Shown here: piece after piece, positions 17,488 through 24,420 of the stretch | Numbering within the stretch: the stretch's first letter is position 1 | How the letters are laid out: each line of letters starts with the position of its first letter | Source: Mucilaginibacter sp. | GTDB taxonomy: Bacteria; Bacteroidota; Bacteroidia; Sphingobacteriales; Sphingobacteriaceae | NCBI GenBank assembly: GCA_031292485.1 | Contig: JARLHA010000001.1 | Location: 1 to 42,614 of the forward strand | Reading direction: 5' to 3' | DNA: 42,614 nt | Translations under genes and position numbers: made by a program | The notes under the pieces: generated by a model | The model's database searches: none | What the model was told of the DNA's origin: nothing | The model's input: only the letters and a program-made list of their open reading frames with translations

Positions 17488-19281
17488 TCAGGAACCGATA
17501 GTTAACGTAAAGGTTGTGCCGCTCCCTTCTTTTGAATGAAGGGCAATGGTACATCCGATGGTTTGTGCCATATCTTTTACAAGGCTCAGGCCTAACCCTT
17601 GTTTGCTGCTGCCGATGGTTATATTTTCTTCAAACTTTTTAATTTGTTCGGCGCTCATCCCGGGTCCATTATCGGTAATTGAAAGTTTGATGGCATTACC
17701 TTCATTCCATGCTTTCCATGAAATCACCCGTTCGCCCGTTCCTTTCATTGCATTAATGGAATTTTGGGTTAAATTTTGCATAATCGTTTTTAAATAATTT
17801 TCATCCGTATAAACGCTCAGGCCCTCATTTGCAAAATAATTAAACTTGACAGATGAAACCGCCGGGAAAAAATTCTGCAGATAGGCATATAAATTAGCAA
17901 TAGGTATAGGTGCTTTATTCGGCTTAAAGTTTTCCATCTGCCCTTTGCTCCATAACAAAATTTCTTCCATAACTTTCAGTAATGATAATGCCGATTGGGT
18001 GATTTTCGATTCCTGTTCTGCTTTTTGTTCTTCGCTTAACAGTTTGGAATCCCGTTTTTGCAGTTGAAAAAAATTCACGAGACTGGAAATAGGGCTGCGT
18101 AAATCATGCGTAAGGATGGCGAAGAACTTTGCCTTTAATTTATTGGCATCGTCAAGCTGCCCGTTCAACTTTGTCAGTTCCACGTTTTTTTGCTTGCGCA
18201 CAACACTTAGCCTGTAAAATAGGCCCCCGATAATCAGCATCGCTAAAAAACCTGCCAACAGCAGCAGCATATTTCTTTGCTGGGTTTGGGCACGTATTTT
18301 TTGATTCAGTATTTCTGCATTCTTTTTTTGAATTTCATTCCGGCTTTCCAATTCAGCAATTTTATTTTTGTTTTGCTGGGAAAAAATAGAGTCGTTGACG
18401 TTTTGATAAAAATAGAAATTATCATAAGCTCCTTTATAGTCACCATTATGATACTGTAGTTCAGATAAAATCTCTGTATAATACGCCTCATTCTCTATAT
18501 CATTCCGGTGTTTTGCAATTTGTATTGCCTGCCTGATGTATTCCCCGGCTATTTTTAAATTTTTCGAAGGGCTGGCAGGAATTATTGAATCGGGTTTGAT
18601 CGACTTTAAACTATCGTATCTTACCATATAGAAATAGGCCACACCTAAATTCCCTGTGTTAATTAATGATGATGCATCGTCTGTTGGGTATTTATCCCAA
18701 ATTTTTTTTGCAGCTAACTCCAGTTCAATACTTTTCCGGTAATCATTTTTATAAATTACCGCCATCACAGCATAGATCCCGGCTACTAAGCGTTGCTGGT
18801 TTAATTGTTTAAACAAAAACAGCGCCTCGCCATAATACTTTTTAGCCTCGGGCAAGGCGCCCCTGTTAAGATACGACGACCCTATATCTTTTAAAACCTT
18901 GCCTTCATTTAATTTATCATTGATTTTTCTGTAGATTTTCAACGCAGCCGCGTCATACACACTATCCTTGTAATAGTTCTGTTGGGAAAAGGCAATCAGG
19001 GCGATATGCCTGTAGCTATTTGCCGTCAGAGAATCGTTATTTAAACGTTGCGCCATGTCAAGGCTTTGCTGATAACAATCCATACCGGATGTATAATCGG
19101 ACTTATTTACATATTGCTGGCCAAGAGATATCAGTTCGAAAGCCTTTTTTATTTTATTGTTTTCCGGGACATGCTTCACGATTTGTTTCAATGAATCAAT
19201 CTTTTTATCTACCTGGGAGAAAGCAAAAACCGGTAGAAAAAAAACAAGCAGACAAACTATAAAAGGCGCTTTATAATCCAT
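17488..19281 (-). CDS. Sensor histidine kinase with TPR sensor region
   Basis: 597 residues: signal peptide (ending near FAFS), a helical TPR-type region of roughly 300 residues (SLGQQYVNKSDYTSGMDCY and SYLNRGALPEAKKYYGEALF are clear units), coiled coil, one membrane helix near 340-360, then a HisKA-type H-box FAILTHDLRSPISS with phospho-acceptor H392. The HATPase domain has N-box LTQNSINAM, G1 ITDNGPGMS and G2 KQGLGLSLVKD, all intact. The ATG directly abuts the stop of the upstream response-regulator gene, so the two are co-translated. The H-box kinase type is unusual for a LytTR partner. The TPRs are probably periplasmic and sense an unknown ligand or protein. Confidence 0.92.
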   Translation of the reverse strand: MDYKAPFIVCLLVFFLPVFAFSQVDKKIDSLKQIVKHVPENNKIKKAFELISLGQQYVNKSDYTSGMDCYQQSLDMAQRLNNDSLTANSYRHIALIAFSQQNYYKDSVYDAAALKIYRKINDKLNEGKVLKDIGSSYLNRGALPEAKKYYGEALFLFKQLNQQRLVAGIYAVMAVIYKNDYRKSIELELAAKKIWDKYPTDDASSLINTGNLGVAYFYMVRYDSLKSIKPDSIIPASPSKNLKIAGEYIRQAIQIAKHRNDIENEAYYTEILSELQYHNGDYKGAYDNFYFYQNVNDSIFSQQNKNKIAELESRNEIQKKNAEILNQKIRAQTQQRNMLLLLAGFLAMLIIGGLFYRLSVVRKQKNVELTKLNGQLDDANKLKAKFFAILTHDLRSPISSLVNFFQLQKRDSKLLSEEQKAEQESKITQSALSLLKVMEEILLWSKGQMENFKPNKAPIPIANLYAYLQNFFPAVSSVKFNYFANEGLSVYTDENYLKTIMQNLTQNSINAMKGTGERVISWKAWNEGNAIKLSITDNGPGMSAEQIKKFEENITIGSSKQGLGLSLVKDMAQTIGCTIALHSKEGSGTTFTLTIGS

Positions 19282-19998
19282 TTATTGATACAAGTTTTGC
19301 AACGTTTCTTTAAAGCTTCTCCCAACAGGTAAAGTATAGTTATTGGAGAGCAATACTTTCAGAGAATTATATTGCTTTATATAATGTTTTTGAACAGCAT
19401 AACTACGATGAATTTGAATAAAATTCACAAACCCCTTTTCTTTGACCAGATGGCTGAGTGATTCAAGAACCATATACCTTTTGCTGACGGTATTAATGCT
19501 GGTATAATCCTTCATGGCCTCCAGATAAATAATTTCGTGTAATTGCAATTTAATCTGCCGGGTGCCTTCCTTTATAAAAATGGTATCTGCGCCCAGGGTA
19601 TGGGATAAAAGTTCAGATCTGCTTCTAATTAAAAAGTATTCATTCAAACGATTCATCATTTTCTCAAATCGCCCGGATGTAAAGGGTTTTACTAAAAAAT
19701 CAAAAGCTTCCAGCTCATAGCCGTCCAAAGCATACTCTGGAAAGCTGGTAATAAAAACACAGGCCGGAATTTGCATTAATTGCCCGCGCAGTTGTAGCCC
19801 GTTCAAATCCGGCATATCAATATCCAGGAATAACACTTCAGGTGCCACTTTTTTTGCCGCATCTAAAGCTTCCAGGGGAGATGAATAAGACCCCAATACC
19901 TTGATTTGGGGATAATCTTTAAGGAAGGATAGGGTCATTAACCTGTCCACCAAATCATCATCTACGATTATACAGCTAATGTCTTTATTAAGGGTCAT
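19282..19998 (-). CDS. LytTR family response regulator
   Basis: 238 residues: receiver domain (1-120) with acidic pocket VDDD at 12-15, phosphorylation site D59 in LFLDIDMPD, and lysine in FLVKPF; then a LytTR DNA-binding domain (about 135-235) starting at TIFIKEGTRQIKLQLHEI, with IIYLEAMKDYTSI and FIQIHRSYAV, standard LytTR landmarks. It is transcribed first, with the kinase gene beginning on the next base. It faces a divergent set of three secreted-protein genes, which are plausible targets of this regulator. Confidence 0.95.
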   Translation of the reverse strand: MTLNKDISCIIVDDDLVDRLMTLSFLKDYPQIKVLGSYSSPLEALDAAKKVAPEVLFLDIDMPDLNGLQLRGQLMQIPACVFITSFPEYALDGYELEAFDFLVKPFTSGRFEKMMNRLNEYFLIRSRSELLSHTLGADTIFIKEGTRQIKLQLHEIIYLEAMKDYTSINTVSKRYMVLESLSHLVKEKGFVNFIQIHRSYAVQKHYIKQYNSLKVLLSNNYTLPVGRSFKETLQNLYQ

Positions 19999-20342
19999 AA
20001 TATTACTGCAAATTAAAGTCCACGCACTGATTTCACCATGTTTTTATTAAATAAGGTTGCCGGACGATTATTTCTGTCGTTCGTAGAGTAGCCCTTTTAA
20101 AAGCATGCCGGGCTATATACATTTGAGTTATAAATACCCGTGTAAATGAAAACAACCAAATAAATATTTGTAATAAAGCTAATAATACTACAACGAAAGT
20201 AGGTTATTCCATTAAAGTATTTCAGCAATATTTCATATATCAAATTTCATATATAAATATCGAAAAACAAACTATATGCAAACTAATAAAACAAATTCTG
20301 GTCCCCAATCAGCATTTGCAAAAATTTTTTAAATAATCAAAC
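19999..20342. promoter_or_regulatory. Divergent regulatory region between the LytTR regulator and secreted-protein genes
   Basis: 344 bp, strongly AT-rich. A tandem direct repeat TTTCATATAT occurs at 20231-20240 and 20245-20254 (14-bp period). This is not the usual spacing of LytTR sites, but it is the clearest repeated word in the region and sits 90-110 bp upstream of the 20343 start. No gene is visible here. Confidence 0.4.
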
Positions 20343-21455
20343 ATGAAAAAATTAGCCACCTTAATTGTACCCCTGCTATTTTCAGGCGCAGTTTTAGCAC
20401 AAAATGCAAGGCCAGATGTTGTTCAAAGGACAAACAACGCTGTAAATAAAGTATCCAATATTATAGCAGTCTTTCAACCTTACCTGTTAAAAGCAAGGCA
20501 GATTTTTTATGACGGAAAACAATTGGCCGGCAATGTAAAAAACGCAGCAACAAATACTTTAGGAAAAAACGGAGCCAATAATAATACCGGAGTAGCAGGA
20601 GGAATGTATTCAAACAACAATTCTGCTCAGCCGGTTAATCCTGATCCTTCAGGCAGTAGTTATCAGTACGGAAACAATTCCGGTAGTGTTACCCAAAACC
20701 AGGGTAGTTACAACAGCACGTCAGGTTCGTCGGGCGACTATAACAATACGTCCAATACCTACAACTCATCCGCCAATAACAACACATCCGGTGGATATAA
20801 TAACACCTCGCCAGGGAGCTATTCTTCGGGAAACAATATACAAGCCTACTTACCCGACCAAAGTTTACCTATTAATAACACCACTTCGGTAAATAACGAC
20901 GGAACAGGTAACTGGGGCAATCAAAACAACGGCCTTTACGGAAATTGTCTGGATGCACTTACCGGAACTGTTTTGGGGATGGGCGAAGCATCACAAAGTC
21001 CCGCATCAGTAGATCTGTTGTTTTTTGCGCCGGCAGACGGACAAAATACTTATTATTTAATGACACCAGGCTTTGCACGCAACAACGGCACCGCTACCTA
21101 TATGACTGAACATACCAGCGACCAGGTGCAGCAATGGAGTGATGTAAACGAAACAGAAGTAGCGCTTACCAAACTTACTATCGGCCAGTTTGAACAAATT
21201 CAAAACAACAATCAAATATTAAACGCTGTAAAAAACGCCCAAAACTATGCCGGGTATTACAGTAGCGTTGGTCAAAAGTTAGATGGGCATGTGTTTGCTA
21301 TCAGAGCCCAAATGGATAACAGAGAAGTTTATGCCCTGGTTGCCATCGTAAAACAAATAGGCACCAGCGGCAACAACGGTTATTTAAAAATTAAAATAAA
21401 AGCACAAGGAATGGGAGCAAACGGCCAGGTCAATGCCAATGCGTATGTACGTTAA
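20343..21455 (+). CDS. Secreted protein with Asn/Ser/Gly-rich region, function unknown
   Basis: 370 residues; not recognised. A signal peptide ends near VLAQNARPD. Residues about 30-75 form a short helical segment. A low-complexity stretch of about 110 residues follows, dominated by N, S, G, T and Y (for example SGDYNNTSNTYNSSANNN). The remaining C-terminal 170 residues look globular (SPASVDLLFFAPADGQNTYY; HVFAIRAQMDNREVYALVAIV). The layout is that of an exported protein with a flexible linker. It starts a plus-strand set with the LGFP protein 36 bp downstream, divergent from the LytTR pair. No sorting domain is apparent. Confidence 0.7.
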   Translation: MKKLATLIVPLLFSGAVLAQNARPDVVQRTNNAVNKVSNIIAVFQPYLLKARQIFYDGKQLAGNVKNAATNTLGKNGANNNTGVAGGMYSNNNSAQPVNPDPSGSSYQYGNNSGSVTQNQGSYNSTSGSSGDYNNTSNTYNSSANNNTSGGYNNTSPGSYSSGNNIQAYLPDQSLPINNTTSVNNDGTGNWGNQNNGLYGNCLDALTGTVLGMGEASQSPASVDLLFFAPADGQNTYYLMTPGFARNNGTATYMTEHTSDQVQQWSDVNETEVALTKLTIGQFEQIQNNNQILNAVKNAQNYAGYYSSVGQKLDGHVFAIRAQMDNREVYALVAIVKQIGTSGNNGYLKIKIKAQGMGANGQVNANAYVR

Positions 21456-21491
21456 TAACCCTATTTAATCATTTCTATAAAAATTTAATTT

Positions 21492-23651
21492 ATGCGCTAT
21501 TTAATTAAAACAACGCTGATTTGCTTATTGTCATTCGGCGTTACCTGTGGTTATTCACAGGTCAGGCGGTTATCAAGAAATTTAAATGAGGTTAGAAACA
21601 ACCTAAGCAATGCTTCCATTTATAAATCCATACAGGGAAAAATAAGCATTACCCCTCAAATGCTGCAACAAATGCAGCAGGAGTGGCAAACGCCTGCAGC
21701 GCAAATAGCAGGTAATAAAATACAGGTTCAGCTATGGCAGGTAGCCTACCAGGCCGACCCCAACAATAATACAACGACTATATTGCTCCAAAATAAAATT
21801 TCTGCCCCAATAGCTTACCAGTTGACCAGTGATGGTATTTCGTATACCATTGAAGGTATTCAGCCCCAGAACAATTTGGCAGTGATTGCCTTTGGCCCTT
21901 CACTGCATGCACAGCCCAACCTTGCCGTCAAAGGATTTCCAAATGACGGACAGAACAATAACAGTATACACCGGTATGTTAGCGATGCCAAAAACAAACT
22001 AATTAATTTCCGAACTGCATTTAGGCCCGTGAGTATTGTTTATGGCATTTATTCTATTATACCCAACCAAACTGATTTCCAGCAGGTTGATTTTGTTTTT
22101 AAGAACAGAGGTATGGTCAATTGTAATAAATGCGATGTGATGGGGGATATAGGTAGTTTTGTGAGCGATGTTGCAGACGGGATCGCAAAAGCGGCAAAGG
22201 CAACGATTGATGCCACCGGCGATGTGGTAAATAATGTAGGAGAAGCCATTCTGGTAGATGGCGGAACCTATTTTGTACAATGCTTTGGCACCATTGCTAC
22301 TTTTCTCCAATCCGGTGAGTTACCAAAACTTAGAAAGCTGAGCGACTATGGCGATGCGTATAATATTGCCAACAGAACAATTTTTTCAAACACGCTTCCG
22401 CCGATCGATAAAATTATTGTAACGAATCTGATGACGATTGACAAAAGACAATTTACCGTGCCAATAAAAAATGTCAATGGCGATGTATACATTTTAATGA
22501 ATATGGGTGAAGGTTTTAACGATCCCCTAAACTTTAATAGAAATGGCTTTATTGGGGACGTTTTTATACACGAGCTTACCCATTGCTGGCAAATATGGCA
22601 TAACGATGCTTTAAGACTATGTGAAGAAGGCGCCGTTAACCAATTCAAAAATACCGTAATCAGTAATCAATATAGTTATGGTTGCACCGGGCATAATATT
22701 TCGGATAGTTACAATACTGAACAGCAGGCGATGATCGTCCAGTTTTTTTACGATATGCTTTTTTACTCGCCCAATGGTATTTTTAAAGATGCCGGACATA
22801 CCCAGTCATTCACCTGCGGCTTTGAGCAGCAATGGGTAGTACAAAACATTTTAAATAACCAACCTGGAAATATAGATGAACAGTATACCGCGACAAGCAA
22901 ATTTACCAATGAAAATGGGAATAAAGCAACCTTTAACTATGCTGGTGGTGTTGTGGACCGTACATTAGCTTATTATTCAAACGGAAATGCTAAGGACGGA
23001 GCAGGCTATTATTTGCCGGGTAAACAAAATAATTCGTTTTATTACTACTCCTTAAAAACAAATAGCGTAACAGAAAATGGCGGTGCCATCCGCGACAGAT
23101 ATTTAAAAGAAGGGGCAGAACATGGAAACCTCGGCTGGCCCGAAATTAACCAGACCGGATTAGCCGGCGGGGCTTTTCAACGGTTTAACCATGGGCATAT
23201 TTACTGGACCCCCAAATATGGAGCAGTCGTAGTAGCCGGGGCCATTTTTGATGCCTGGGCAAAACAAAACTGGGAAAAAGGCGCATTGGGTTATCCTGTT
23301 TCTGAATATATTTCCAATAATCAAAATAGCAACAAGGTTCAGACCCTCAATAGAGGGGGCATTCAAAATTTTGAACACGGTTTTATTGAGTTAACAGTTT
23401 TGGCAGCAATGTACGGCCAGACAAGTAACGTAACCACGAACGTACACATTTATACCCTGGCGGAAGAAATTGCCCACCGGAACGCGACACCTAATATGCA
23501 GGTACAGAACCCGGTTAACAATACTTCCTCCGGCAACACCAGATTTAATAATACTAAACCAGTCCTGCAAAAACCAGGCACGGTAAATCCTGGCCGCCAA
23601 AGGATGATTAATCCGCAACCGCTTCCACCCAAAATCATCCGACAAAACTAA
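21492..23651 (+). CDS. Secreted HExxH (putative zincin) protein with LGFP-type repeats
   Basis: 719 residues with a signal peptide (cleaved near TCGYSQ). Near residue 360 is DVFIHELTHCWQIWH, an HExxH zinc-peptidase-like motif followed by Q, reminiscent of DUF4157-like HELxHxxQ proteins; a downstream acidic third ligand is not certain (EEGAVN is a candidate). Residues about 540-640 carry LGFP-like repeats: LGWPEINQTG, GGAFQRFNHGHIYW, then ALGYPVSEY, GGIQNFEHGFI. LGFP repeats are best known from cell-wall-bound Actinobacteria proteins. Peptidase activity is inference. The C-terminus is a proline/asparagine-rich tail. Confidence 0.72.
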   Translation: MRYLIKTTLICLLSFGVTCGYSQVRRLSRNLNEVRNNLSNASIYKSIQGKISITPQMLQQMQQEWQTPAAQIAGNKIQVQLWQVAYQADPNNNTTTILLQNKISAPIAYQLTSDGISYTIEGIQPQNNLAVIAFGPSLHAQPNLAVKGFPNDGQNNNSIHRYVSDAKNKLINFRTAFRPVSIVYGIYSIIPNQTDFQQVDFVFKNRGMVNCNKCDVMGDIGSFVSDVADGIAKAAKATIDATGDVVNNVGEAILVDGGTYFVQCFGTIATFLQSGELPKLRKLSDYGDAYNIANRTIFSNTLPPIDKIIVTNLMTIDKRQFTVPIKNVNGDVYILMNMGEGFNDPLNFNRNGFIGDVFIHELTHCWQIWHNDALRLCEEGAVNQFKNTVISNQYSYGCTGHNISDSYNTEQQAMIVQFFYDMLFYSPNGIFKDAGHTQSFTCGFEQQWVVQNILNNQPGNIDEQYTATSKFTNENGNKATFNYAGGVVDRTLAYYSNGNAKDGAGYYLPGKQNNSFYYYSLKTNSVTENGGAIRDRYLKEGAEHGNLGWPEINQTGLAGGAFQRFNHGHIYWTPKYGAVVVAGAIFDAWAKQNWEKGALGYPVSEYISNNQNSNKVQTLNRGGIQNFEHGFIELTVLAAMYGQTSNVTTNVHIYTLAEEIAHRNATPNMQVQNPVNNTSSGNTRFNNTKPVLQKPGTVNPGRQRMINPQPLPPKIIRQN

Positions 23652-23715
23652 ATTTGAACCCTATTAATTCAGCCATCGGCAATAAACCTATTAGCTAACG
23701 ATAACATATTAAAAC

Positions 23716-24171
23716 ATGAAAAAAATCATCCTTCTCCTGTTCATTTCAGGTACATGTATCAATTTACTTAGCGCCCAAAGTATCGTAGGATCATGGAAAA
23801 CAATTAGTAACACTTTGGTAAATAGTGATGGTTCAGCAGACAACCTGACCGTAATGCAACAAAAACAATGGCCTTGCATGGCTGATATCCAAACTATTTT
23901 TGAAGCCAGTGGTAAGCAGTATATGAAATCCCCCAAAAATTGCGGCCCTTTTGATTTTAGTAAAGTAGTGCCCTCCACATGGAAGATGCTGGGCAATACG
24001 ATTAGCATCACCAATACGAGTATGCCCAACCCGCTTGGTAAAACCGCTACGTATACCGTTGCGTTTGCAGGCAATACAGCTACTTTCACCCATGAGTATA
24101 CCGCCGCCGAGAAAGCAAAATTACATAGTAAGGCAATAAAAAAAGTAATTATTACTTATCAGCGGGTTTAA
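23716..24171 (+). CDS. Secreted lipocalin-like domain protein
   Basis: 151 residues: signal peptide (cleaved near LLSAQS), then SIVGSWKTIS, the usual first strand of Bacteroidota lipocalin-like domains, and alternating strands (TATYTVAFAGNTATFTHEY). Two cysteines (WPC and KNCG) could form a disulfide. Ligand unknown. It follows the LGFP protein by 64 bp, the third secreted product of the set. Confidence 0.72.
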   Translation: MKKIILLLFISGTCINLLSAQSIVGSWKTISNTLVNSDGSADNLTVMQQKQWPCMADIQTIFEASGKQYMKSPKNCGPFDFSKVVPSTWKMLGNTISITNTSMPNPLGKTATYTVAFAGNTATFTHEYTAAEKAKLHSKAIKKVIITYQRV

Positions 24172-24265
24172 AATCATTTAAAAAATGTTGTAAATACACC
24201 CGCATGAAATAATACGTTATGGCCCGGGATGATGTCATCTTCCGACAGATAATTGGCCAACTTAC

Positions 24266-24311
24266 CGGTTTGAATAATTTTTAAATGCTTTCATTTAATT
24301 TATTCAAACCG
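24266..24311. terminator. Long hairpin between convergent genes
   Basis: A 12-bp outer stem (GGTTTGAATAA at 24267-24277 against TTATTCAAACC at 24300-24310, plus one flanking C-G pair) continues after a small bulge into TTAAATG/CATTTAA around a CTTT loop. It lies in a 244-bp gap between convergent genes and may terminate both. There is no long T-run. Confidence 0.6.
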
Positions 24312-24384
24312 TCCCTTTTGAATATGCCATAGTGGTCTTTTACGATGAGCCAGCAGCTTTTATTGGGCGGATTTACACGCTATA

Positions 24385-24420
24385 TTCAAGTTTTCAAATC
24401 AACACATCTCCAAATTCATT
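24385..24420 (-). repeat. Dispersed TTTGAAAA-type repeat, copy C
   Basis: On the minus strand it reads AATTTGGAGATGTG, then TTGATTTGAAAACTTGAA. It starts at the stop codon of the minus-strand surface-protein gene, in that gene's sense. Confidence 0.6.

Noticed and set aside
19230..19245. CCGGTAGAAAAAAAA word resembling the RAYT-flank GTAG plus A-run
   Set aside because: It lies inside the kinase coding sequence, lacks any hairpin, and is explained by the Phe/Leu-rich signal peptide codons.
20701..20830. Repeated AACAAC/TCC words, possible tandem repeat or CRISPR-like region
   Set aside because: They encode the Asn/Ser/Gly-rich linker of the secreted protein; no regular spacer-repeat period is present.
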